From positions 2,400,932-2,464,931 of the forward strand of contig NZ_OOHN01000008.1 in the NCBI RefSeq assembly GCF_900323545.1: DNA of 64,000 nt, read 5' to 3'. The stretch's first letter is position 1, and every line of letters begins with the position of its first letter. Under the pieces are notes generated by a model, which worked only from the letters and a program-made list of their open reading frames with translations, ran no database searches and was not told the DNA's origin. The stretch comes from Actinomyces sp. Marseille-P3109. Its GTDB lineage: Bacteria; Actinomycetota; Actinomycetes; Actinomycetales; Actinomycetaceae. Below are positions 33,588-42,504 of this stretch, piece by piece. The position numbers were made by a program, and so were the translations under genes.

Positions 33588-36576
33588 TGCTCCGATCTCT
33601 GCGTCTGACACTGAAGGCGATACTCCCTCTGGGCGCGGCCGCATAGGGAAGCGCCAGAGAGAAGAGCGTGGCGGTGTCCGCCACAGTCATCGTCTCGGGC
33701 ATACGGCTCGGCGTCCTCTCGGCACTGTTCTTCGGGTCGGCGGCGAAGGTGAGGAGCATGGCGCCACGGCTACTCGTCCGATAGGCGATGGCGGCGTCAT
33801 GATCTCCCGCGATCCTGTCCTTCGAGCGGGGCTTTCCAGCGATGGTCTCGATGGCGTCACGCTGTCGGAAGGAGCTTCCGGAGAACCCTCCACGGGTGCC
33901 ACCACGGCGGGTCCGCTTGAGCATCGGGATCCGAAGCCCGTCGACCGTCTTCTCCGACGCCCCCTTGAGCATGGGAAGGAGAACCGCCCAGTCGTTCAGC
34001 TTCCCACCGGCCATGGCACGGCGGATCATCTCCAGGGTGGGTCCGAAGTCGAACTGCTCCATCCATGAGAAGCCCTCCAGAACCGCGAGCATCTCCTCGG
34101 CGGTGACGACGGCGACCCGCCCGTCGAACTCCCCTATGCGCTCGGTCCTCGGGTCCCAGTACTCGAAGGACTCGATCGGTCCGAACAGGTCATGCTCGAA
34201 CCACGGTCGAACGAGTGCGAAGTGCTTCGCATTCGTCTCCCCGCGTCCGCGCTCGGGCTGCCGTGGGAAGTCCTGAAGCTCGCCACCGATCCCCTTGAAA
34301 TCGAGCTTCGCGTTGTACATCTTATTCCGGCTCGTAGGGAGCAACCACGGCAGCTGCTGGAAGACGAGCGGCGGAACTTCGATGGGACGGAGGAGCGGAC
34401 GCCCGTCCTCGCCGAGCCTGGCGAAGGTCTCGAGCTGCTCACGGAACTGCTCCTCATCCCGCATGATCGCTCCGAATGCCTCGTAGAGGTCATAGGTCGT
34501 GTTACCGGCCCCCTTGATCCTTCTGGCCATGTACAGCCTCACCAGATCAGGGTATCCACGCCTGTAGCCGAACCACCGCCCCATCTGCATGAGGGCGTCC
34601 CCCTGAGTCGACCTGCGCTTGAAATAAGTGATGGTCAGCCCCTCGAGGGTGAACCCCCGACTGAGCTTCGTGCCGCCGACGAGGGTCCGCCAGACCCGAT
34701 CCCTTTGGAAGTCGACCTGGTTGTACTGCTGGTCCTTGTCACCATTGACGATGACGACCGGGTCAGTACCACCGGCCATGACGAGGTCGAGCACCTCGCC
34801 GATGAATGGAGCCACGTCCTCGAAGGATTCCGGAAGGGGCAGGTCGTCCTCCCACTGCCGGGCGGCGGAGACGATGGCGAAGTCCTCATCGAAGAGCTTG
34901 CGCAACGCATCATTCGATGCGGGGGACCCGTATCCTGCCTGCTGCCACAGGCGACGGATCCGATCCCCGAGCTCGGCGTGCTCCGTCTGCTTGACGGACT
35001 CGTGCACCAGCATCGTGTGGTGGCGGAAGGCACCCTCCAGCGCAGGTCTTATCGTCGCCCTCCACAGCTTGATCGCCCCGGTGAGCACGAAGGCGTTCAG
35101 GGCCTCGCGCAGCTCCTTCTCCACGCGCTGCGGATCAGTGTCGTCGTCACCGTGCAGACTGCGGACGAAGGCCTTCTCGTTCGAGACGGCCGGATCGTCC
35201 TTCTCCTCATCGGTGAGCTCCTCGAAGTCGTGATAGGCCCGACCGCCCCGGTACGCCTCCGGGGCGCTCAGGCTCACGATGAAGTCGCGGGGGAAGATGT
35301 CCTCGGCGTCCTCCGGTGAGACGAAGACATTGGCGAAGGGTGTCGCGGTGTAACCGACGTACTGGGCCCGGCTCAGCCTGCCCATGAGCTCAGCGATGAG
35401 CCGGTTGATCGCGGTGCGCTCCTTCCGCGTTCCGGCACTGTCCGGTTTGACCGTGTTGACCGAGGCCTGATCGGCCTCATCGTCAATGATGAGTGTTGGA
35501 ATTTCGTTCAATGGCGCCTTGATGCGTCGCAGATCATTGACCAGTTTGCCAAGCACTGTCTTGTTCTTCTTGACGACGGCGATGCGTACGCGGGTCCGAT
35601 GGATGTTGTCCACGTGCCACATGGGCCGTGCGGGATTACTGAGCTCATGCGCGGCCCGAGGATCGAGCGCATCAAGACCAGCCTTGAGTAGCTTGTAGTC
35701 ATCCTTAGCGCCGGTCAGGCGAAGGATCGTCGGCACGCCCGCATCGGTGAACCCGGCCCCGTAGGACACGAACCGTCCCGCCTTCCAGTCGACGTCGTCG
35801 GTGCTGGCGTAGTCGACGTCCTCCAGGAGGTCCTCGTCCTCCTCACTGATTCCCCCGAGGATGTTCTCCCTCCCGATGAGCTCCATATCGAGTCGGCGCT
35901 GGGTCTGGGATCGTAAGATCTCCACGGTTCCGGTGAGTACGATGATGAGCCGGTACCCCGCGTCGATGGCCTTGGCGATGACACCGGTGAAATTGGCGGT
36001 CTTGCCGCTCTGAACGTGACCGACGACCAGCCCCTTCGACTGGTAGGGCTCGGCCCCCGAGGGGTCGGCGAGTCGTCCGACGATGTCGTTGGTGGCCGAG
36101 TCAATGCTCGCCACCGCCTCGGGGGGCAGTCTCTTCTCCAGTAGTGACCGGTAGCCGTCCCAGTAGAAGTGGTGCGCCCGCCGCCGCTCCTCGTTGTACC
36201 AGGGTGTCCAGTCGGGTGCGACGATGGCCTTGGTCCGGTCGACAAAGACCGGGAAGACCTCGCTGATTCGCGAGGCCGCACCGTCGTCCAGTCCGAGCCG
36301 CTTCATGACTACTGTCCGCCGTTCGGGAGTGCGGGCGGCGGTCCCGTCGGTCCAGGCGGCATCGCTCTCCGCGTCCCATCTGCTGAGCCGGAGGTGGAAC
36401 GTCCTTCTTCCCGGGGCGTTGCGATCAGTGCCCAGGATGAGCTCAGCGAGCTCTTCCCGTTCGATCCTCTCACCGGCGGCCTGAAGGAACGCCGACACAA
36501 TGATGTACAGGTCCATCGGCGCGTCCATGCCGTCCAGCGCCTGCCTGAGGGCCTGGTCGTACTTGTCGATGCTCAT
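33562..36576 (-). CDS. Z1 domain protein (helicase-like ATPase of a restriction system)
   Basis: A 1004-aa protein of the Z1 family, a superfamily-2-helicase-like ATPase found next to GHKL ATPases and restriction nucleases. Walker A VGHVQSGKTANF has Lys at about 192. The DEAD-like IIDDEADQAS lies at about 365-369. The motif-VI-like QMGRWFGYR (Arg finger candidate at about 667) follows a GTKLSRGFT segment at about 640. The N-terminal 150 residues and C-terminal 250 residues have no recognised domain. ATG at 36576 has GAGG upstream; 3-bp gap after the nuclease gene. Presumed role is DNA translocation or remodelling that licenses cleavage. Confidence 0.88.
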   Translation of the reverse strand: MSIDKYDQALRQALDGMDAPMDLYIIVSAFLQAAGERIEREELAELILGTDRNAPGRRTFHLRLSRWDAESDAAWTDGTAARTPERRTVVMKRLGLDDGAASRISEVFPVFVDRTKAIVAPDWTPWYNEERRRAHHFYWDGYRSLLEKRLPPEAVASIDSATNDIVGRLADPSGAEPYQSKGLVVGHVQSGKTANFTGVIAKAIDAGYRLIIVLTGTVEILRSQTQRRLDMELIGRENILGGISEEDEDLLEDVDYASTDDVDWKAGRFVSYGAGFTDAGVPTILRLTGAKDDYKLLKAGLDALDPRAAHELSNPARPMWHVDNIHRTRVRIAVVKKNKTVLGKLVNDLRRIKAPLNEIPTLIIDDEADQASVNTVKPDSAGTRKERTAINRLIAELMGRLSRAQYVGYTATPFANVFVSPEDAEDIFPRDFIVSLSAPEAYRGGRAYHDFEELTDEEKDDPAVSNEKAFVRSLHGDDDTDPQRVEKELREALNAFVLTGAIKLWRATIRPALEGAFRHHTMLVHESVKQTEHAELGDRIRRLWQQAGYGSPASNDALRKLFDEDFAIVSAARQWEDDLPLPESFEDVAPFIGEVLDLVMAGGTDPVVIVNGDKDQQYNQVDFQRDRVWRTLVGGTKLSRGFTLEGLTITYFKRRSTQGDALMQMGRWFGYRRGYPDLVRLYMARRIKGAGNTTYDLYEAFGAIMRDEEQFREQLETFARLGEDGRPLLRPIEVPPLVFQQLPWLLPTSRNKMYNAKLDFKGIGGELQDFPRQPERGRGETNAKHFALVRPWFEHDLFGPIESFEYWDPRTERIGEFDGRVAVVTAEEMLAVLEGFSWMEQFDFGPTLEMIRRAMAGGKLNDWAVLLPMLKGASEKTVDGLRIPMLKRTRRGGTRGGFSGSSFRQRDAIETIAGKPRSKDRIAGDHDAAIAYRTSSRGAMLLTFAADPKNSAERTPSRMPETMTVADTATLFSLALPYAAAPRGSIAFSVRRRDRSNDPVVDAD

Positions 36577-36579
36577 GTC

Positions 36580-37572
36580 TCAGTCCTCGTGCGTGGGTGC
36601 GGTGGTGAACTCGGCGGGTGCGGTTCCCTCGGGTTCGAGGTCGGTGACGTCGATCCGGTAGTCGATGCTGCGGACCAGTTCGGGGCGGGTCACGATCCGG
36701 GAGAGTCCTGCGGAGGTGATCGCCGGGAAGGCCTCATCGACGGTGTAGAAACGAGGTTCACTGCGGACCAGGAGGCGCGTCGTGTAGAGCCGGTCGGCCT
36801 GGGCGTCCTCCCATCCGCACTCGGTGAGTCTGTCGTCGAAGTCCGTGCGCCCGGACCGCAGCCGTCGACGAATGCGCTCGATGAGCTCGGGGAGGGTCTC
36901 CCCGTTGCCGGCCGCGCCGGCCCCCGTCACCTGCACCGACATGACATGCAGTGGCCGTCCCGGCGTGGGGGTCAGCTGGCCGAGGCCGTGGATGACGTGG
37001 ATGCGTCGCTCACTGCGGGTGGTCTTGACCTCGACGTCGGCCTCGCCGAGGACGAAGTCGTGCTCCTCGGCCCGCGGCCCCAGCCAGGCGGCCAGCGCCT
37101 TCGTCTCCCCGACTCCGTCGATGAGCCGATCGAGCGCCACCAGTTCACCGAACAGCCCGATCTCCCGGTCCTCGCTCAGCCGCGGTGCGCGGGCGAGCAG
37201 TCCTCGGAAGGCGTCGAGCGCCACGTGGAGCGCCCGCTCCAGGTCGTCGCCCTGTTGGAGCTGATCGGTGACCGATTGGAGGAGGGAGTAGGCCTCGTAC
37301 TCGATGCCCTTGGCCTCGACGGTGACGCGGAACCAGACGGTCTCGTCCCCCGGCTCCTCGAGGATGTCGGTACGGATCATCCGATAGGCGGAGACATCGA
37401 TGTCCGAAGCAGTCGCGGGTGTGCGCAGCGTCAGTTCTCCGCGCGACGGATCGATGCCGAGGATGCAGAGGGGCTCCTCCGCGAGTCGCTGCTCAGCGGG
37501 GTTTCCGGCGTCGAAGTATGCGGACAGGGTCTCCGGAGTCAGCGCGTCGCGATCGTCGGGATGCTTGGTCAT
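36580..37572 (-). CDS. PD-(D/E)XK nuclease (DUF4420-type)
   Basis: A 330-aa restriction-endonuclease-fold protein. The active site is visible as EADVEVKTT: Asp179, Glu181 and Lys183 fit the D-(E/D)-x-K arrangement, with an upstream Glu in GLFGELVALD at about 142. The N-terminal half is a beta-rich domain typical of the PD-(D/E)XK motif protein family that accompanies Z1 proteins. AGGAGGAG precedes the ATG. Three-base gaps to both neighbours place it firmly within the operon. Likely the DNA-cleaving component of the system. Confidence 0.85.
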   Translation of the reverse strand: MTKHPDDRDALTPETLSAYFDAGNPAEQRLAEEPLCILGIDPSRGELTLRTPATASDIDVSAYRMIRTDILEEPGDETVWFRVTVEAKGIEYEAYSLLQSVTDQLQQGDDLERALHVALDAFRGLLARAPRLSEDREIGLFGELVALDRLIDGVGETKALAAWLGPRAEEHDFVLGEADVEVKTTRSERRIHVIHGLGQLTPTPGRPLHVMSVQVTGAGAAGNGETLPELIERIRRRLRSGRTDFDDRLTECGWEDAQADRLYTTRLLVRSEPRFYTVDEAFPAITSAGLSRIVTRPELVRSIDYRIDVTDLEPEGTAPAEFTTAPTHED

Positions 37573-37575
37573 GGT

Positions 37576-39084
37576 CTACTCCTCCTGGGCGCCACGACGT
37601 CGGAGCTCGTCGACGAGGGCCGTCTCGATGATTCTCTCGAAGGCCTTGATCCTCTGCTTCTCCCGCCTACCGAGATAGGTCCCCGTGAAGAAGTCCGAGT
37701 AGAGCAGGTACACGAGGGTCTTGAGCAGCGGGGCGTCCTGCGGATCGGTGCTCGTGGAGTACACCCGCCGGTGGCGCTCGTTGATCTTGAGAAGACGCCG
37801 CTCACCGTCCACTTCGACCAATCTGTTCTCCGGCATGCGCTCCCACCGGATCCTGATGGGATCGGCGTCGGCGAACTCGACGGAGTCCTGGATGGCGTCG
37901 TAGACGTCCCGGCTGAGGCCTCCGACCGGCTCGACCAGTCGGATCGGGCGCGGCTCCCGCCTGCGCCCCTCGGTAGCCGCACTGCGGGCGGAGGCGAGGA
38001 GCTCTGAGAATGTACCGATGTCCTGTCCCACGGAGGCATGGATGGCCCGCCCCATCTCCGGTTCCAGGACGACGCCGCTCTTCTCCGGGTTGATCCGGAC
38101 GACGTCCAGCAGAGCATCGCCGACATCGATGGAGATGCGCAGATTCGAGTAGTCCCTACCGCCGTCGATGACGGAGTTCCAGCCACCAAGCTGCAGCAGG
38201 CGGTCATTGCGGTAGACGTACAGGCCCTGACCGCCCTCAGCCGGGGAGAGCCTCCGCGAGACCTCGACCCCTGGAGTATCAAGCACGCCGCCCTTGAGGA
38301 TGACGGCGGTCAGGTCGAAGGGGACCTCGCCGACCTCACCGGCGAGTCGGTACGGATGCGCGGCGGCGGCATCCAGGGCGAGCGGATCGAGGGCCTGCAC
38401 CCGTCTCGCGGACCCCGCCCGCCCCAGGCCGAGGTCGTACTCGTCGACGGTGATCTCGACGTCCCCCCGGGCGATGATCCTGTGGAAGACGAGGCCGAGG
38501 TGACCGCGGATGCTCTCGATGAGTCGGCTGAGCCAGGAGCGCCGCTCGTCCCGGTCCGGCGCCACCACTGCGGCGCGGAACCCCCGCCAGCGGATGATGG
38601 TCCCGCTCAGCGGCGCGGTATCGGCCATGCGCACCAGGGGCCCCTCGAGGACCTCGCCCACCTGACCGACGTCGAGGCTCTGCACGAGGGTGGGCGCCTC
38701 CCTCGTGATGCGCCGGCCGACGGGAACGCCTCCGATGGCCCGGGCGTAAACGTCGAGGATGTCGGCCTGGCTCAGAGACGCGGCCTTCAGCCCGAGCCCG
38801 TAGTGGCCAAGGTCCGTCTCGCCGTAGTCGCGGCGGCGGGAGAGGGCCATGGCTGCGTCGATGCCGGCCTCGCTCATGCCGCGGCCGTCGTCGATGACGA
38901 GCAGGCCGGAGACGTAGTCGTCATCGGTGAGGATGCGGATACACACCTGTGAGGCTCCTGCGTCGATGGAGTTGTCGACGAGGTCGGCGAGCGCCGTGGG
39001 GAGCTCGTGATGGGCTCCCAGGGCGTCCGCGATGGACGGGTCCGGCGGAACGGTCCGGGATGAGACCACGGCGATGTCCTCCAT
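37576..39084 (-). CDS. GHKL ATPase (MORC/MutL-like) of a restriction system
   Basis: A 502-aa protein with an N-terminal Bergerat-fold ATPase: N-box DLVDNSIDA (Asn38), G1 DDGRGM (about 65-70) and G2 GHYGLGLKAAS (about 93-103). This order matches MutL/Hsp90/MORC-like ATPases, which act as ATP-gated clamps. The middle (about 180-330) resembles the transducer domain, and the C-terminus is helical. ATG 39084 is preferred to GTG 39090 because GAGGGG then has proper spacing. Neighbours on both sides are DNA-modification or cleavage proteins. The predicted role is coupling DNA recognition to nuclease activation. Confidence 0.87.
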   Translation of the reverse strand: MEDIAVVSSRTVPPDPSIADALGAHHELPTALADLVDNSIDAGASQVCIRILTDDDYVSGLLVIDDGRGMSEAGIDAAMALSRRRDYGETDLGHYGLGLKAASLSQADILDVYARAIGGVPVGRRITREAPTLVQSLDVGQVGEVLEGPLVRMADTAPLSGTIIRWRGFRAAVVAPDRDERRSWLSRLIESIRGHLGLVFHRIIARGDVEITVDEYDLGLGRAGSARRVQALDPLALDAAAAHPYRLAGEVGEVPFDLTAVILKGGVLDTPGVEVSRRLSPAEGGQGLYVYRNDRLLQLGGWNSVIDGGRDYSNLRISIDVGDALLDVVRINPEKSGVVLEPEMGRAIHASVGQDIGTFSELLASARSAATEGRRREPRPIRLVEPVGGLSRDVYDAIQDSVEFADADPIRIRWERMPENRLVEVDGERRLLKINERHRRVYSTSTDPQDAPLLKTLVYLLYSDFFTGTYLGRREKQRIKAFERIIETALVDELRRRGAQEE

Positions 39085-39086
39085 GG

Positions 39087-42000
39087 TCACCCCTCGGTGA
39101 ATCGGCCCGGCTTGAGACCGAGCGTGCGGGCGTTCTCCGCAACCGTGCGAACGGTGTCGGCATCGAAGCCGGCGTACCGGCTCGCATCGATGGAGACCTC
39201 GATGTTGAGGATCTCCGCGCCGCCCGACTTCAGATGGGCGATGACCTCCTCGGCCAGCAGCGCGAGCTGGGCGGCGATGTCCTTCCCGGGGTCCAGCTCG
39301 GCCACTCCCTCGAATCTCAAGTTGGCGACGCGCGGCGGGGCGGGCTCCGGGGCGACGGCGCGCCCATCGCGGGAGGAGGCGGATCGGGCCGCGGTGACGT
39401 CGGGTGCGGCGCCCGTGTCGTCGGCGGGTCCGGACTCGCGCGACTCCGCCACCACTGCGGCAGTCCTCTGCTCCTCCTCTTCACGGCGGCGCTGTGCACG
39501 GGCGAGCGCGGGGGCGACGAGGAGTGTCGTATCGCTGATCCGCGGCGCCTCGTCCTCCAGCGGCAGGCGCAGATCGAGGAAGTCGCCCCGCTCGGCGTCG
39601 TAGTCGGAGGCGAGGGCGAAGCCGACGCTCTCCCAGCCGAGGTCGTCCATGACGGAGGCGATGGCCTCCTCCAGCACCCTCCGGTCCCGGAGGCGCGGCA
39701 TGTAGGGGTAACGGGTGAAGAAGGACCACAGCTCGCCGACGGTGATCCTGCCTTCGTTCCATCGGGCACGAAGGTTCGGCCCCACGAGCTCCAGGGCCAC
39801 AGCCATCGGAGTGAGAGCGGTCAGGACGATGTCCTGCTTACCGAGCCTCAGACCGGCGCGCACGGCGATCCGCTGCTCGTCGCCCTCGATCTTGAGCGCC
39901 TCGATCTCGAAGGGGCGGCCGCCGTCGTCCTGGACGGGGTGGAGCGCCCAGATCCACGCACCCGCCACGGAGCGCTCGGCGGCACCCCGGGTCTCCCGGG
40001 CCTTCTGGCGGGCCTGGTCGGCCTGGCTGACCGTGAGGTCGTGGTCCCGGATCGACTCCTCCTTCGCCATCTGCGACCACGCCATGTGGATGCGCAGGGC
40101 CTGCTCGGCCTCGTCCCAGCGCCCCTCGTCGGGGGCGACGGCCATGAGAGTGTTGATGTGGCTGCGGGGCGCGGAGCCGCGATGGCGCAGGAATTCCTCG
40201 GTGAACTCCCTGCCGGGGCCGGTGACATGGGCGCTCCGTCCGTTCCTGGCGGCGACCGTGCGGTCCGGGCCGAGGATGACCAGTGTCGCGCCCTGCTTGT
40301 CGGGGACGTCCCCGGTGGATGGTGGGGCGACGACGACATCGACGAACTCGGGGGCCCGGGCCGCCATGGCCTTGAGCATGTCGACCGCTTCCCGGGCGAC
40401 GTCGGCGGCGTCGAGGGAGGCGGCCCGGTCGACGACCATCCGGTTGATCGACGGCTGCCGGTCGTACCAGCTCCGGGTCCCCTGGTTGTAGACGTAGGTG
40501 GCGCGGTCGGTGAGCAGCTGCAGGGAGGAGCCGAAGTTCCCCAGGGTGTCCCCGGGCATGGCCACGCCGAGGAAGAGACGCTGCCGGTCAATGCCCTTGT
40601 GGGCGGTGTCGAGGGTGGCGGCGGAGCCGAGGAACAGGGTGCGGGCGATGCGCCGGGTCAGTGCCCGTCGTCCGAACAACTCACGTTCCCGGTCGATGCG
40701 CAGGGGGGTGGCGTTCTCGCCGTCGACGTCGGTCTCGATGATGGTGCGCCAGGCGTCGTCGAGGTAGCCGGCGATCTCGTCGCGGACGGCGTCGTCGTCG
40801 AAGGGGATGGAGCCCGGCATGATAAGCGGGGCATCATCACCGGCCTGGACCAGGGAGTGGACCACGGCGCTCATGAGGCGCAGGACGCCACGGGTGCGCT
40901 GGAACCGCTCCAGGGAGGACCAGTCTCCGTAGAGCCGGTCGAACAGCTCGGGGTGGATGGGGTAGGCCTCGCGCAGCCGCCGCTCGTAGTCCGGCTGGAA
41001 GGTCTCGGAGGGCAGCTCGCCGCGCTGCCCCCGGTAGTAGTCGACGAACCGCTTGACGGTGGCGTCGCGCTTGCGGATGGCCTCGGCGTCGAGGTCGGTG
41101 AACAGGCGCCGGCGCACGATCTCGAAGCTCTCCCCGGAGGTGGCGGGGCTCCAGTTGTGGGCCACGCGCCCGACGACGTGCTGGAGCCGCTGGAGGGCCT
41201 CGCGGCCGCCGTCGCCTCCGATCTCGAGCTCGGAGGCGCGGGTGACGGTGCCGTCCTGGCGGATGTCGGAGGCGGGGATGGAGACGAGGAGCAGGGCCCC
41301 GGGGGTGCCCTGGACGGCGGCGGTGAGCTCCTGGGCGAAGGTGAACTGGGTGTCGAAGCTGCCGCCGGTCAGGCCGTCGCGCCTGTACAGGCCGCGGGCG
41401 TAGGCGACCCACTCATCGATGAGGATGAGGGCGGGGGTGTGGCGGCTGATGAGGTTGCGCAGGGCGGCACCGGGATTGGTGCCGGTGCGGTCGGCCTGCG
41501 CGACGAGCTCGTAGGCCTCGGCGCCGCCGAGCTGCCAGGCGAGCTCGCCCCACAGGGTGTGAACGACCGTTCCGTCCGACTTGGTGGTGGGCTGCCCGGG
41601 GGAGATCTCGTTGCCAACGATGGCGACGCGCCTGAACCCGTCGGGGATCTCGGTGTCGGCGAGCAGCTCCTGGACGTCCTGGGTGAGGTCCTTGAGCGGG
41701 GTCGGACCGGCCAGGTGCCAGGCGGCGAGCATGGAGTGGGTCTTGCCGCCGCCGAAGGTGGTCTGAAGGTTGATGACGGCCTGGGCGTTGGGGTCCCCGG
41801 ACAGCCGCCGGGCGGTCATGGTCAGGAGGGTCTTGAGCCCCTCGGTGAGATAGGTGCGCTTGAAGAAGCCGGCGGGGTCGCCGTACTCCTCACTGCTCTC
41901 CCCGTGGGCGACCTGGTGCAGGTCGGCGGCGTACTCGGCCTGGCCGTAGCTGCCGGAGACGATGTCGGTGTGGGGGCGGACGACGTCCTTCCAGGGTGCG

Positions 42001-42503
42001 AGGCCGTTCTCCCCGAGGCCGGGCATGGCGACGGCGCTCGCCCGGGTATCGCGCCTGGTGGCTGCGTCGAAGGTGGAGTGCAGCGCGTCCCGTTTCATGG
42101 CACGGATCTGGTCGGCCTCGGCGGGGGCGTTGATGGCCCGCAGGAGGCGCTCGGCGGTGTCGAGGGCGCGGTAGGTGTCGTCCATGCTGAAGGGGCTATT
42201 GTGCGCCCATTTGTTGCGGACCTCGCGCAGCTCGCCGGCGAGGTTCTGCTCGCCGCGGGAGAGGATCCCGCTGAAGAGGAATCCGAGGTTCCCGATGCGT
42301 TCGGTGATGATGCGCAGCTGGCACTGGGGGTCGGAGGGTTCGTAGGTCCTGTCCGGCCTGCCGTCCTTCCAGGCGAGGAGGTCGGTCCAGGTGCTGGCGG
42401 CGGGCAGCTTCGGGGCGACGGCGACGGCGATCCAGGGCTCCAGGGCTCCGGAGAGGATCTCGATGGCCCGGCCGATGCGGTCCCGGTTGGAGGTGGCGGA
42501 CAT
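39087..42503 (-). CDS. HEPN-DUF499 AAA-like ATPase
   Basis: An 1138-aa protein. Residues 1-110 form a Swt1-type HEPN domain whose RNKWAH (Arg96-His101) matches the Rx4-6H RNase motif of active HEPN nucleases. The DUF499 ATPase follows: Walker A TTFGGGKTHS (Lys254), Walker B LILIDEW (Asp363, Glu364), and a long C-terminal part with a second mixed domain and a charged Ala/Arg-rich linker near 1030-1060. DUF499 proteins regularly accompany DUF1156 methylases in putative anti-phage loci. The gene starts 1 bp after the DUF1156 stop and ends 2 bp before the GHKL start. A large antisense frame covering it is an artefact of GC bias. Confidence 0.88.
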   Translation of the reverse strand: MSATSNRDRIGRAIEILSGALEPWIAVAVAPKLPAASTWTDLLAWKDGRPDRTYEPSDPQCQLRIITERIGNLGFLFSGILSRGEQNLAGELREVRNKWAHNSPFSMDDTYRALDTAERLLRAINAPAEADQIRAMKRDALHSTFDAATRRDTRASAVAMPGLGENGLAPWKDVVRPHTDIVSGSYGQAEYAADLHQVAHGESSEEYGDPAGFFKRTYLTEGLKTLLTMTARRLSGDPNAQAVINLQTTFGGGKTHSMLAAWHLAGPTPLKDLTQDVQELLADTEIPDGFRRVAIVGNEISPGQPTTKSDGTVVHTLWGELAWQLGGAEAYELVAQADRTGTNPGAALRNLISRHTPALILIDEWVAYARGLYRRDGLTGGSFDTQFTFAQELTAAVQGTPGALLLVSIPASDIRQDGTVTRASELEIGGDGGREALQRLQHVVGRVAHNWSPATSGESFEIVRRRLFTDLDAEAIRKRDATVKRFVDYYRGQRGELPSETFQPDYERRLREAYPIHPELFDRLYGDWSSLERFQRTRGVLRLMSAVVHSLVQAGDDAPLIMPGSIPFDDDAVRDEIAGYLDDAWRTIIETDVDGENATPLRIDRERELFGRRALTRRIARTLFLGSAATLDTAHKGIDRQRLFLGVAMPGDTLGNFGSSLQLLTDRATYVYNQGTRSWYDRQPSINRMVVDRAASLDAADVAREAVDMLKAMAARAPEFVDVVVAPPSTGDVPDKQGATLVILGPDRTVAARNGRSAHVTGPGREFTEEFLRHRGSAPRSHINTLMAVAPDEGRWDEAEQALRIHMAWSQMAKEESIRDHDLTVSQADQARQKARETRGAAERSVAGAWIWALHPVQDDGGRPFEIEALKIEGDEQRIAVRAGLRLGKQDIVLTALTPMAVALELVGPNLRARWNEGRITVGELWSFFTRYPYMPRLRDRRVLEEAIASVMDDLGWESVGFALASDYDAERGDFLDLRLPLEDEAPRISDTTLLVAPALARAQRRREEEEQRTAAVVAESRESGPADDTGAAPDVTAARSASSRDGRAVAPEPAPPRVANLRFEGVAELDPGKDIAAQLALLAEEVIAHLKSGGAEILNIEVSIDASRYAGFDADTVRTVAENARTLGLKPGRFTEG

Positions 42504-42504
42504 G

